From: Symsagittifera roscoffensis
Lineage: Eukaryota; Xenacoelomorpha; Acoela; Convolutidae
Reading direction: 5' to 3'
Assembly (NCBI RefSeq): GCF_963678635.1
Contig: NW_026970884.1
Location: 1-32,633 of the forward strand
Length of the DNA stretch: 32,633 nucleotides
This document shows, in pieces, positions 1 to 10,819 of this stretch; the stretch's first letter is position 1, and the number at the start of each line of letters is the position of its first letter. Under the pieces are notes generated by a model. That model made no database searches. It was given only the letters and a program-made list of their open reading frames with translations, and was not told where the DNA came from. A program made the translations under genes and the position numbers.

Positions 1-1
1 C

Positions 2-272
2 AAATTCGACTTCACGACTCATTCCAAATTGTTCTATGCAAGCAAGAAGGGAGCCTTCTCGAATTTGAACGTGACACCTCTAAAACCCCCGTACTTGATT
101 AAACCCAGAGAATCCCAAGTCTTCCTCAAAGTGACTCACAAACCATTCTTCATAACACTTCTTCGCCTTACTCTTCATCAAAGTGAACTGTGTTGCAGAT
201 CTTGTGTTGCGGATCGAAGGCTGCACGACCCGAAACCGGTGCACTCAATCTCCAAAACTGTAAGAATATTCT
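2..272 (+). other. Open frame entering from the window edge, unrecognised (possible partial exon)
   Basis: The plus-strand frame starting at base 2 is open for 90 codons to a TAA at 270-272. The first ATG is at 29. A splice-donor-like GTAAGA begins at 260, so this could be the end of an exon whose start lies outside the window. I see no known domain. The complementary strand also has protein-like stretches (for instance 17-190) and a good 3' splice site just right of 260, but it needs a frame change to stay open, so the coding strand is not settled. The base composition is less AT-rich than the following 300 bp. It may be a host exon or a piece of an older mobile element. Confidence 0.25.
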
Positions 273-570
273 AATTTTTTCAAACTTGCAATAAAATTAC
301 GTACGATGTGTTAATGTCTTATTGTGTATCCAAACACAAAGCAAGCTACAAATGGTAATTTTCTCGAAACCAAAAATTTTTGGGTAATTCTAAACGGATT
401 GAAAATCCAGAAAAACGGAACATAGACAAGAGGTACTGGACTAGTTTTTTGGATTGGTTTACGACTCGAACCTGCTGACCAAAGTTTTCCGAAAAATTTT
501 GGGAAAAAAAAAATTGCCAAAAATTCCTCAAAACGTCCCCATAATTCTGCGAAACTGTGCTGTAACATGA
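273..570. other. Non-coding, AT-rich
   Basis: I see no gene here. The minus-strand frames across it (to about 697) are low-complexity and overlap the repeat array that follows, so I do not regard them as coding. Confidence 0.5.
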
Positions 571-1079
571 CACCAACCTTATAGTAAGTGGTCTGGTAGC
601 GTAATATCAGGCAAATTAAGTTGAGTTTTTTCATCCTCAGGTTTTTTCCGCGTGTGTTGTTGGAACTTAACCAATTTGCCTGATCCCCCACCCACATTGG
701 TTAAACTGAAAGCCAGTACGCTTCAAGTAATTCTAAGCCGTTGCAGACCGTCCGATTATTGACTTCGTTGCGCGACACTAATGTTAAGTGGTCAGGTACT
801 GTGATATTAAGTGAGTTAAGTTGAATTCTTTCATCCTCAGGTTTACTCCGTGTGCGTTGTTGGAGTTCAACCGACCTACTTAATTTCCCCACCCCATTGG
901 TTCAAGTGAATCTAAGCCGTTTCAGCTCGTCCGATTATTGACTTCGTTGCGCGACACTAATGTTAAGTGGCCAGGTACGGTGATATTAAGTGAGTTAAGT
1001 TGAATTCTTTCATCCTCAGGTTTACTCCGTGTGCGTTGTTGGAGTTCAACCGACCTACTTAATTTCCCCACCCCATTGG
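571..1079 (+). repeat. Tandem array upstream of the BEL/Pao element: two 179-bp units plus a degenerate third
   Basis: Bases 722-900 and 901-1079 are two tandem units of exactly 179 bp that differ at only a few positions; each ends in ACCCCATTGG. A more diverged, partial copy lies at about 571-721 (shared words include AAGTGGTC, TTAAGTTGA, TTTCATCCTCAGGTTT and CATTGGTT). The array sits 240 bp before the Gag start, so it probably belongs to the U3 part of the 5' LTR or to the untranslated leader. The unit contains TGTTAAGTGG (782 and 961), a plausible BEL-type LTR start, but with no second LTR in the window the LTR limits cannot be fixed. Confidence 0.75.
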
Positions 1080-1321
1080 TACTTTAGCGTAACGTAGCCG
1101 TCGCATAGGTCTTTTGAGTGTATGGTATTCATTCTAGGAGCTAGTTCTCTAGATCACGCGCTCCGTACACTATCCGCGCCGTCTCAAAAGCGCGTGAAAG
1201 AGACTTGTTTCACAAAGCCCGGTTTAAGCTTGGACTTTAACGCCAGGTAAAAGTATTTGTGGATTTACTTGAGTGAAAATACAGTTTTTCTGAGAGTCGT
1301 TTATTTCTGAAATTATTAAGC
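1080..1321 (+). other. BEL/Pao 5' leader
   Basis: These 242 bp lie between the tandem array and the Gag ATG and are not coding. They probably hold the end of the LTR, the primer-binding site and the untranslated leader. I could not identify a convincing tRNA-complementary primer site. TGGTACTTTAGCG at 1077 and TGGACTTTAACGCC near 1230 are possibilities only. Confidence 0.4.
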
Positions 1322-4300
1322 ATGGAAGTTAAGTTTCAGAAGAAAATTAAGAAGTTGTTTGAGAAACGTAGCAATCTCGAAAACGAACTTTATAAATGCC
1401 ATGAAATAATTTTAGAATACATAGAGAGTCAGAGTCGTTGCTCAAAAATTGATACTTATATTGAAAAATGTAGGAACTATATAGAACAAGCGGTCGAGAT
1501 AAATACTGAGTTGATTGATATGGCTGCAAAAAGTGCCAATCCCGACGAATTGATACCGGCACAGGATATGTGGCTTCATAAGTTGACTCAAAGCAACGAT
1601 AAAGTTCTGCAGGAAGCTATCACATATAAAACAAGTTTTGAGGCAGTAACAGAGCCGGACAAAATAGATAGCAGCTCAAAAGTTTCTCATCATTCTGAAA
1701 AAAGTGAAAAACCCCGGTCGCATAAAACAGATACCCGCTCTAAGTTGTCGCACCGAAGCAGCCGACATCAGCAATCAGGTTCTCAGAAATCTAGTTATAC
1801 CACCGCTCCGTCGAAAACACTTTCTGAGAAAAAACGCGACTTAATGATTTTAAAGAAACAACAAGAGGAACTTTAGAGGCAGGCAAAGGTATCATTAAGA
1901 CTGAAAGAGCAGCAAAACAAGATGAAACAATATGTTTTAGAACAACAAAGCAGTTTAGAGTTGGAAGAATTGGCTGAAGAACATAGGAAAAAACTGGCAG
2001 AAATTGAGTTGAAAGGGCTTGAGTTAGAAGATGAGTTGTCGGAAATCAGCGAAAATGCTGAGGAAAGTGGTTTAACTCGAATCTCTCCACAACTAACAAT
2101 AGACGAAAAGGATCGTACGCGTCACTGGGTCGAATCTGTCGACCACAATCAGCCTGATGCTGTTGTAGTTCCCAATCAAGAGCAGCACGTTCGTTCAACA
2201 GCTCCTGAGGCAACTTATCCTGCATCAACAAATTACTTGGTCTCATCAAGTTTTACAGGAGTGAATAATGGCCAGGCAGCTTCTAGTGATCCGGGATTGT
2301 ATTACAGTAACCACATTCACGGACAACAACATAATTGGTCGAATTTGGTTCGATCGCAGGTTTCCGTTAACAATCCAGTAGGGTTACAGCAGGTCATGCA
2401 ACCTGTTTCCAATAATTTGCCTCAGCAAACTTTTTTGTCCACTCATCCGGGGCTAGGCAATCCAAACACAGGTTCAGTAGTCCCGGTAACTTTTGAAAAC
2501 TATTTTGCTCCGCCATCATCTGCAGAAGTTCCTTCTGGTGTAACACCGTTTGTTCCTGCATCAACAGCAGTTAATCATGTTTCTTTAAGTCATCACACTG
2601 CAGGATCAGTAGTAGCTGGCTACCAAGCACCTGTAGCCCCATCACAACAACATATGGGTGTTCCCGTTAGTAGTTATAACTTTTCAAGTGACCACTACAA
2701 TCCTTATAGTAATTTGTGGAGACCAGCTGTTGCTACCCCTTTAATGTCAACTCAACAGCACTACGTTCCTTCGACAACTGTTTTTTCCGCAGTTACTCCG
2801 ATTGTTCCTACGAATAATTTTGTTCCTTATACAAGTGGAGGGACTGTGTTCTTTGCGCAGCCTGAGAACTTTTCACAAGCTAATCAACCGTTCGTTCCTG
2901 ATTGTCACGGTAACTCTTCGAATTACACAGAGCCAACTCCCGGTAATTCACCTGGTGCAGACGTCGAGCGTCCACTTTCGACACGAGAGTTGGTTAATAT
3001 ACTCATGCACAGCCGAAAAGATCATCTCCCTGAGTGGAAGCTGACCCAGTTCGATGGCAACCCACTTAATTGGCATGAGTGGTTTGGGCAATTCATATCG
3101 ACGGTCGATTCAGCCATACTCAGTGACGATGAAAAGCTTACCTATCTGAAAATGCTCGTAGTGGGTAAAGCAAAATCCGCAATCGCTGAGTATAGCTATA
3201 GCGGAGTACTATATAAAGACGCATTAGCAACTCTTCAAAGAAAATTCGGGCAGCCGCATGCTGTAGTAGGGGCTCACCTAGATAAATTGAGTAATTTTCC
3301 GCCGCTGAAAATGCATAACTCGGAAAATGTAATTGGATTTTCCTCTGCAATTTCTGGACTTGTTGCCGTATTCAAGTCTCTGTCTTTTAACGACGACCTG
3401 AAAAGTGTTAACTTACTGAATCAGGCTGTGAGTAGGCTTCCCCCGAACCTTAAGGAGGCATGGTCGATGCAAACCGTAAGACGCCAATGGCATAGACCAA
3501 CTCTGCTAGATTTCAATGAATGGCTCAAAGAAAAAGCGGAGGGTCATGAGAGGCTGAAAACGATCAATTCTAAGGGTAAGTCTGAAGAACCAGTTAAACA
3601 AAAAGTAGTTACAAAAGTGCTTGCAGGTAACACTAAGGTAAGTTCTAAGGATGAGAAAAGTAGAGAAAAGACAAGGTTTCCTCCATGCTCGCTATGCAAA
3701 GGGCAGCATGCACTCTGGAACTGTTCCGTGTTCAAAGAGAAAAACGCAACACAAAGGGCTAAATATGTAGCAGAACAAAAGCTCTGTTTTTCTTGTTTAC
3801 AAGGCAACCATACCTTCCGAAAGTGCCAAAAGGCAAGAAAATGCCCAAAACAGGACTGTGAGAGCACTCACAATGTGCTTCTTCATGGAGCCGAGAAAGT
3901 TTTCCCGCCCAAAGAGGCCGACCGATCACCATCGACTCAAACTAATACAAACACTACTTCTGCAAATAACGCAGCTTGTGTTAAACCTTGTGAGGTAACT
4001 GCAAAAGGTATTCTTCCCGTTGCGTTGGTAGATGTGTCCTCTGGTTCGGAAAATTCGAATGCACTAGCACTTTGTGACACCGGTTCCACTCATTCTTGGG
4101 TTTCCGCGGCACTCGTTGAACGTCTGAAATTAGTTGGTACGCCCGTAAATGTTACGACCGATGGTTTTAACTCAGCCAAGGTATCTAAAACTCAACGAGT
4201 TCACTTGAAAGTTTCCGCAAAGCCCAATGAAAGTGAATTTTTGTTTTCGTTTGTCGCTTTCCTTAAGCACAACATGTATATAGGACCCGATGTTATAAAC

Positions 4301-5791
4301 GTTTCCGAATTGCAGGTCAAATACCCGCAACTAGCCCCGTTAAAGACGACTGCGTATAATTACAAAGAGATTGAGATAGTTATAGGACAGGACTTCTATC
4401 ATGCGATAAGACCCCTCGAACATGTCTTCGGAGATGAACTTGACTCACCGTGCGCCGTCCGACTTCCGATAGGTTGGGTCATTAGTGGTCCGTCTCCTGA
4501 TCGTTCGTCCTTAAATTCTTCTTCCTTTAACTGCGTTACGGACGATACTTCTCTGACCGACCAAATCAAAACTTGGTATGAGTTAGAGTCGTATGGTGCG
4601 TTCAAGCAAGTAGATGCCCGTTCCGCCGCAGACAAGCGTGCTTTGTCGATCCTAAAAACTGAAATCGTTCACGATGGTGAGCGTTACACTGTACCGATGC
4701 TGTGGAGTGATAATGATGTTAGCTTGCCTAACAATTATTATTCTTCATTAGCCCAATTAAAGTCGTTAGAGAAAAGATTAGATAAAGATCCGTTACTTCG
4801 CGAGAAGTATACCGAAACAATCAGAGAAGATATAAGTAAAGGATATGTCATAACCGTCAACCCGCACGATCCCAGCTCACGAGCCGAACGTGAGTGGTAT
4901 CTTCCACACCATCCGGTTTTGAACCCGAACAAACCCGGCAAGGTGCGCCGTGTGCTCAATGGAGCATCCAAATTTCATGGCACTTCCTTAAATAGATCTC
5001 TCTTGGTTGGCCCGGATCTCCTTCAAAATCTTATTTTTGTACTGTTGAGGTTCCGTCAACACAAGTACGCCGTCTCAGCGGACATAGAAGGTATGTTCTT
5101 ACAAGTTGGAGTACTTGCGCGAGATCAACCGTCTCTCCGTTTTTTGTGGCGGGAGGACCCCACTTCAAGTGTGGTGGTTCACCAATACACCCGTCATATT
5201 TTTGGCGCTCGTGATTCGCCAACTTGTGCGAATTTCGCGCTACAAAAAACTGCTTCTGATAATCAAACTGAATACCCCGAAGCCGCTTCAGCCGTTGTCC
5301 AGAAGTTTTACATGGACGACTATCTTGACTCGTTCGAAAATACCGCTGACGCTCTTAGCCTAAGTAAAGACTTAGTCGCAATGCTCAAATTAGGTGGGTT
5401 TAACCTGACAAAGTTTGTTAGCAATGTACCCGAAGTTACAACCGCTCTTAATCCGGACAACCGTGAGTCCAACCCGTCAGTTAAGGATATTTGTAAGAGT
5501 CCAGACCAATCGTCGCATGTTCTTGGTCTCAGGTGGGATCATGTAAAAGATACCCTAGTAGTAAGTAGAGGTGTTTATCGACCACTAGATAAAGCAATTA
5601 CTCAACGCACCGTGTTGAGTTTTGTTTCCTCAGTTTTTGATCCAATAGGACTGGTAGCTCCATATACTGTGAAAGCGCGCCTTTTACTAAAAGACATATG
5701 GAGAATCATTGGTCAAAAGTGGGATGATGATCTCCCAGAGGAAATTAAACAACAGTTTCTAGATTGGCACTCAGGAGCTACTCTCACGTAG
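1322..5791 (+). pseudogene. gag-pol: BEL/Pao Gag-protease-reverse transcriptase polyprotein, one in-frame stop
   Basis: One frame runs from the ATG at 1322 to a TAG at 5789-5791, broken only by a TAG at 1874-1876. The 184-residue first part is a charged coiled coil, and its helical register seems to continue beyond the stop. In the part starting at ATG 1922 (1289 codons): a Q/P/S/T-rich linker (about 60-360), a DUF1759-like Gag domain (about 373-546, FDGNPLNWHEWF), a Cys/His knuckle region (about 588-650), a retropepsin with an intact DTGS (about 716), an RT with VRRVLNGASK (about 1008) and YMDD (about 1129), then the Pao-family FDPIGLVAPY motif (about 1238). It makes the virus-like particle shell and copies RNA to DNA in the cytoplasm. 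The RT and protease residues look functional; the early stop does not. Readthrough at 1874 is possible but unproven. Confidence 0.88.
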
Positions 5792-7923
5792 CTACTCGTA
5801 GCTACTTTACCGAACCGTTCGACCGCTGTGAACTTCACACGTTCGGTGATAGTTCGCAGGACGTTTTTTGCGCCGTATCGTTTCTCCGAGCCCGACTTGC
5901 TAAATCGCAAAAGACTGAGTTAGCTTTTGTATTTGGGAAAGCCCGTGTAGCGCCTATGAAGATGCTCTCCATTCCCAAGTTAGAGCTTCAGGCTGCTCTG
6001 CTTGCGACTCGACTCAAAGAAGAGATTTTGAAAGCGCTTACTTTCAATGTAAGCAATGTATTCATGTGGACTGATTCTACCACCGTTCTCCAGTGGCTTA
6101 ACTCGTGCAACAAACTTCCTGTGTTTGTTGGAAACCGCACTGGTGAAATCTTGGAGTCCACCACCATTGATCAATGGAATCATGTACTCAGTGGTGATAA
6201 CCCAGCTGATACCGGAACACGAGGGATTTCTTCGGAAGCCCTCAAGGATAGCAGCTGGGTTAGAGGCCCTAGTATATTGAGGACATGTGATTGGCCATTC
6301 AAGCCGAACACTGATGTCATCAAAAAGATCCAATTAAAAGGCCCACTCTGTGACATTGATACATGCCTTGAGACTGCATCTACGTTTGTTGTTGATGCTT
6401 CATCTGAGAAAGCGCCGTCGATCCGTCTGTTTAAAAATTGGGATAAATTCAGCTCAATTGTAAAGTACAAACGTGTTTTAGCGTTTATGCTTCGTGTGCT
6501 ACCATCGCATAAACACTTCCGTACAAAAACGCTTGAAATAACCGACCCGTCCGAGTTAGATATTGCCGAGCAGAAGCTCATTTATCTCGCTCAGTCCGAA
6601 TCATTTCCTGCCGAAGTGAAAATACTTCAGTCCGATAAACTGATAACAAAGAAAAGTCGGATTGCTAAATATTCTCCGTTCATCGGCCCAGCTGGCATCC
6701 TGCGTTCAACTGGACGTATCAGCCGTCTTGTTGATACCGACTTTGATAGCAAACATCCAATAATACTGGATGGTCGACACCGAGTTGCTCATATGTTGAT
6801 TAGGCATATGCACTTTCAACATGAACATCAGGGGTTGGATTACATGCGTGCTGTAGTTCAGTTGAAATACATTGTTCTGAAGTTGCGCTGGTTACTTGGG
6901 AACATCGAAAATACTTGCATAACATGCCGTAAGCGCAAAGCAAAAACAGTTGTGCCCATTATGTCTGACCTACCGATTGAAAGACTGGGTTACAAGCAGC
7001 CTCCCTTCTCCAACACAGGTGTTGATTACTTTGGCCCGTTTCAAGTGCCAATACGCCGAAGTACCGAAAAGAGATGGGGTTTCCTATTTACCTGCCTCAC
7101 GACTCGAGCAGTTCACATCGAGTTGGTTCCATCTCTCGATACTAGTTCCTGCGTCATGGGCGTAGAGCGATTTATTGCAAGGCGAGGTACCCCCAAAACC
7201 ATTCTTTCTGATAATGGCACGAATTTTGTTGGTGCTCAAAAGGAGCTCCTATCCTGTGTCCAAAATTGGAACAAAGTCGCCCCGGCCGTTTTCGTCCACA
7301 AAGGCATTAAGTGGAAGTTTAACCCGCCCAGTGCCCCTCATCACGGTGGCGCCTGGGAGCGGCTAGTGAGAAGTGTTAAGCGAGTGTTGTACGACATATT
7401 AGGCAACAGGAGATTAACTGAGGAAGTTCTAGGAACAACGCTCTGCCTAGTTGAACAATTACTTAACGCAAGACCGATAACAGCCGTTAGTTCCGATCCG
7501 CTAGATCTAGAGGCGCTGACCCCGAATCATTTTATCCTTGGTCAACACGCAGCGAGTTTTCCGTCGCTAAGTTTCGAAGAAAACTTCGACCATAAGAAGC
7601 GGTTCGCCAGAGCGCAATCATACGCTAACGCAATATGGACACGGTGGATGCGGGAATACGTTCCTTCCCTCAATAGGAGGGCAAAGGGGCACAACCAGTC
7701 AGACGTTAAGTTGAAAGCCGGCGACTTGGTTTGGGTCATAGAGCCTGACACTCCACGTGGACATTATCCACTCGCACGTATTCTAAGACTGCACTATGGC
7801 AAGGACGGATGCGCGCGATCCGCCGACATAAAGACCGTTACGAGCGAACTGACCCGCCCGACCGTAAAGCTCGCTCCCGTTCTTCCTTGTTTAGGGGTGG
7901 AGGATGTTGCAGCGCAAATATAA
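5764..7923 (+). pseudogene. pol: BEL/Pao RNase H and integrase part of Pol, shifted in frame
   Basis: This 719-codon frame continues Pol in another reading frame, so the 5764 ATG is only the first ATG after the break, not a true start. It holds RNase H (ELHTFGDSS at about 23-31, TDSTTVLQWL at about 103), then an integrase zinc finger (His pair within about 338-356, CITC at about 385). The integrase core follows with its three acidic residues: VDYFG at about 420, LSDNGTNF at about 481, and the Glu of HHGGAWERL at about 529. A DUF5641-like C-terminal module (about 613-705, KAGDLVWV) ends it. The integrase inserts the cDNA into chromosomes. All catalytic motifs are present. The junction with the upstream frame seems short by several residues compared with the family. 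The stop TAA is at 7921. Confidence 0.88.
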
Positions 7924-7998
7924 AACAATAGTACAAATGCATATACACTCAAATGTAAGCGAGAGTATAAGTGCATATAAAGTTGAACCAAAATGTAA

Positions 7999-8085
7999 AT
8001 GCATATAGCGACAGTAGCCAAACGTATACATGGTGCGTCTCGGCGGGTTCGGCGCCGGTTCGAATCCCGACTAGGTCATTTCCTT
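7999..8085 (+). repeat. tRNA-like segment with a B-box, probable SINE head fragment
   Basis: GGTTCGAATCCC at 8057-8068 matches the pol III B-box (TPsiC arm) consensus, and a weak A-box-like TAGCCAAACG lies 45 bp upstream. The T-stem has mismatches and the ends do not pair into an acceptor stem, so this is not a functional tRNA. It is more likely a decayed tRNA-derived SINE. Confidence 0.35.
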
Positions 8086-8182
8086 TCTAGAACTCAAATA
8101 TGCACCGAACTTGATGGGATGCTCCGTAACCAGGTTCGACCCCCCAAAACCTATTTTAACCGTCTTTTCGCTCTAATTTGGT

Positions 8183-8202
8183 TCAGCCTTGATTAAGGCT
8201 GA
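8183..8202. other. Perfect hairpin, 8-bp arms and 4-base loop
   Basis: TCAGCCTT and AAGGCTGA are perfect inverted arms around GATT. The function is unknown. It lies in the stretch where the BEL 3' LTR would be expected. Confidence 0.6.
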
Positions 8203-8640
8203 CCTTTAAAAAGAACAATTTGTCTCAAGGACAAATACTGGCCATTTTTGCAGCTTGCTTTGAGTTATGCAGTTTATTGTGGCCGATGTTACCGATGATA
8301 AAGCTTGTTGAAAATTATAAATTATCGTTATATTTTCAAACTTCCGGAGTTATTTTGCCGAGAAAATACTCATTAATTAAAGTGTTTGAAAACCGTTTTT
8401 TATATAATCGTGGAGATTTACGCGCACAGGCGCCAATATTTTTCAAATTTAAACGCGTGCGCGCGCCGAAAAAACGCAATTTTTTCATCAACATTTTCCA
8501 AAAAGTGCCCAAAAATGGCTTTATGACCTGTTTCTTCAAAAATTTGCCTGTGATGCAAATTTTTTTTGGTAAAAATAGGTTGTTTGTTCTTTATAGTGTT
8601 CTACGAGTGCTCGGAAAATTAATTTGATCGACCTAAAAAA

Positions 8641-9104
8641 TCTGCCCCCTCCCCTCTTTAGAAAAATCTAGACCCTCCCCTGCTGCTGTGCAGAAATTGT
8701 TGACAACATTTAGTAATTTAGGGCATCGGTAGAAATAAAATTTCGTATTGGCTGAGCTAAAAAAAAGTCGACATAAAACTTAGAAAAAAAAACTGTCAAA
8801 AAGCTCCTGTTTTAAACAAAATCTTATGATAGCAAAAAAAAAAAACAACTTTCTGAAAACATTTGCTGTCTAAAATGGAAAAAAAAATTACCTTTATCTG
8901 ATATTTATTATCGCCATTATCATATTATGACTGTCAAATCTGAGCGATCGTTATTTTACTATTATTGTTACAAAAGGGTTTATACATGAAACTTGAAGGC
9001 TAATAATGAAACGCACGTGAATTACTTGCTCAATCGCGAGCTGAAGTTAGCTCTGAATTTCATTTCAACTCTTACACGCCTTCAAGTCGATTCATTCTCC
9101 AAAC
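8641..9104. other. AMT upstream region
   Basis: AT-rich, with several runs of A. It should contain the promoter and 5' untranslated region of AMT. I see no clear TATA box or initiator. The short frame at 8993-9196 overlaps the start of AMT in another frame and is not supported. Confidence 0.4.
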
Positions 9105-10691
9105 ATGATTCTGAAAGCGGTCGCTCAAAGCAGTTCATCAAACTTTGCTCGTTCTCTCATTTTACCAAGTTATCAATCGAAATGTTTCACTCTTAAAAAC
9201 AATCCTAGCTTCCAAAGTATATCTAGATTTTTATCGACAAAAACTAGTGATCTTGCGCCAAAAAAGACAGCTCTTTATGACTTTCATGTATCACATGGAG
9301 CTAAAATGGTCCCTTTTGGAGGATACTCGATGCCAATTCAGTACAAAGACGGGGTCGTAGCGTCACATCTATTTTGTCGGAGCAATGTTGTCATTTTTGA
9401 CGTGTCGCATATGCTGCAGACAAGTGTCAGTGGCAAAGACGCCGTATCATTCATGGAGAGTTTAACAGTTTGCGACATCAAATCGTTGCAGGACAATTCA
9501 GGAAGTTTGACAGTTTTCACGACTGAGAGAGGAACGATTATCGACGACTTGATTGTGAACAAGATAACGAATGAAGAATTGTACGTGGTTTCCAACGCCG
9601 GTTGCGCCGAAAAAGACCTGGCGCTTCTAAAACTTCAGGAAGAGAAATTCAAAAATGATGGAAAAGATGTTTCTGTTGATGTCATTCCAAAGTCTCTTTT
9701 AGCCGTCCAGGGACCGAAAATGATGGAACTTCTGCAGCCTTTGGTTAATATTGACCTTTCTAAAATGCCCTTCATGACAACTTCGTTATGCGATATTGGA
9801 GGCTTGAAGGACCTTCGGATAACTAGATGTGGTTACACAGGTGAGGATGGGGTTGAAATTCAAGTTAGTGATGAAAATGTGGTTCAGTTGGCAGACATGT
9901 TGACTAGCCGAGACGAAGAGTGTCGAATGGCTGGACTAGCGGCACGAGATAGTTTGCGACTTGAAGCGGGTTTGTGTTTATACGGAAACGACATTGACGA
10001 GACGACAACTCCGAACGAAGCGGGACTTTTGTGGCTAGTCGGGAAGCAGCGGCGGAAGAGGCGCGATTTCCCTGGAAGTGACGTGGTGATGACACAGATA
10101 ACAGATGGATCGTTTCTGCGCCAGAAGAGAGTCGGCTTGAAGGTAGAGGGTGCACCCGCCAGACAGGGAGCTGAGGTGCGAATTGAGGGCGAGAATATAG
10201 GTACAAGCTTATATTAATAGAACATTTTTTATTCTTGGCAAAAAAACAGCTAAATCAAGCTCCGATTTTTTCAACAGAGCTACCAAGCTAATAATTTTTC
10301 CAGTCTAAAAGGGAAGTTTTAGCTATCCACCTTCCACTGACTTTCAGAATTATGCGGAGGCCGATTAATTTTTTTTCATATTACAATATCTACTAACTTA
10401 CAGCTTTTAGTCTGCAGATGGGTCACGAACATTAAAAAAGCACTGCATTTACTCCCGGCAAAACAATTGTTGCTTGCAAAATTTCAGTACTCGTGAAGCA
10501 ATGGTTTTTTCATAGGCCACGTGACTAGTGGGTGTCCTTCGCCAAGCTTGAAAGAGAACATAGCAATGGCCTATGTGAAAACAGAGTTCTCCAAAATAGG
10601 AACCGAACTACATGTGAAAGTGCGAGAGAAAGAGTACCCTGCAATTGTGACAAAGATGCCATTTGTCAAAACCAACTACTATTTCTTGTAA
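9105..10691 (+). CDS. AMT: Aminomethyltransferase, glycine cleavage system T-protein, mitochondrial (2 exons)
   Basis: T-protein takes the aminomethyl group carried on lipoylated H-protein and, with tetrahydrofolate, releases ammonia and makes 5,10-methylene-tetrahydrofolate in the mitochondrial matrix. The exons are 9105-10200 and 10516-10691, giving 423 residues, close to the animal family length of about 400. The start AAACATG at 9105 gives an arginine-bearing, acid-free leader (about 1-45, ending near RFLST) typical of a matrix targeting peptide. The GCV_T domain begins near 55 ([18 protein letters not shown]). Family marks are the DD pair at 147-148 in the folate and aminomethyl site, [10 protein letters not shown] at about 239, and [17 protein letters not shown] at about 280. 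The C-terminal barrel ends in [10 protein letters not shown]. The frame is intact, so it is probably functional. A single intron in a gene that is intron-rich in vertebrates is notable. Confidence 0.95.
10201..10515 (+). other. AMT intron (315 bp)
   Basis: The donor GTACAAG at 10201 and acceptor TTTTTTCATAG ending at 10515 join G|GC to restore a glycine codon. The result continues straight into the conserved [18 protein letters not shown] segment. Without the splice the frame ends 17 bases into the intron, deleting the family's C-terminal barrel. Confidence 0.93.
10516..10691 (+). CDS. AMT: AMT exon 2 (C-terminal barrel)
   Basis: This exon encodes the last 58 complete codons and the TAA at 10689-10691. 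It reads [19 protein letters not shown] and later [12 protein letters not shown], which match the conserved end of T-proteins. It is too short to stand out as an ORF. Confidence 0.93.
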
Positions 10692-10775
10692 CTTAACTTA
10701 GTTATTCTTTCAATGAACATATATTTGCAATCTGAATTTTAAACAATTTAAACCAAGCTCGTGTGATATACTTTT

Positions 10776-10781
10776 ATTAAA
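10776..10781 (+). promoter_or_regulatory. Candidate AMT polyadenylation signal, ATTAAA
   Basis: ATTAAA lies 85 bp after the AMT stop codon. It is followed within about 25-60 bp by T-rich sequence (10797-10826), as expected downstream of a cleavage site. Confidence 0.4.
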
Positions 10782-10819
10782 TGATTTAAACTATGATGTT
10801 TTTCTTTTTTTTTTGTTTT

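Larger units (their letters stand above)
571..7923 (+). mobile_element. BEL/Pao LTR retrotransposon, nearly full-length coding region, 3' LTR not found
   Basis: The order is Gag (coiled coil, DUF1759-like capsid, zinc-knuckle region), aspartic protease, reverse transcriptase with YMDD, a Pao-type connection, RNase H, and an integrase with an H2C2 finger, DDE core and DUF5641-like C-terminus. This order is diagnostic of BEL/Pao. There are two inactivating breaks: an in-frame TAG at 1874-1876 and a frameshift near 5764-5812. No sequence after 7923 matches 571-1321, so the 3' LTR is either absent or too diverged to see. The left limit is set by the tandem array and is uncertain. Confidence 0.85.
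7924..8640. other. Non-coding stretch after the BEL element
   Basis: I expected a 3' LTR here but found no match to the left end of the element. Present are a TGCATATA word repeated at 7938, 7972 and 7999, a tRNA-like segment (7999-8085), a hairpin (8183-8202), and an AT-rich stretch with a 135-codon low-complexity frame (8220-8627) that I do not consider coding. Confidence 0.5.

Noticed and set aside
8040-8085. Functional tRNA gene
   Set aside because: Only the B-box is convincing; T-stem mismatches and no acceptor stem.
8220-8627. 135-codon plus-strand frame after the BEL element
   Set aside because: Phe/Lys/Arg-rich low complexity from A/T runs, no domain, no good start context.
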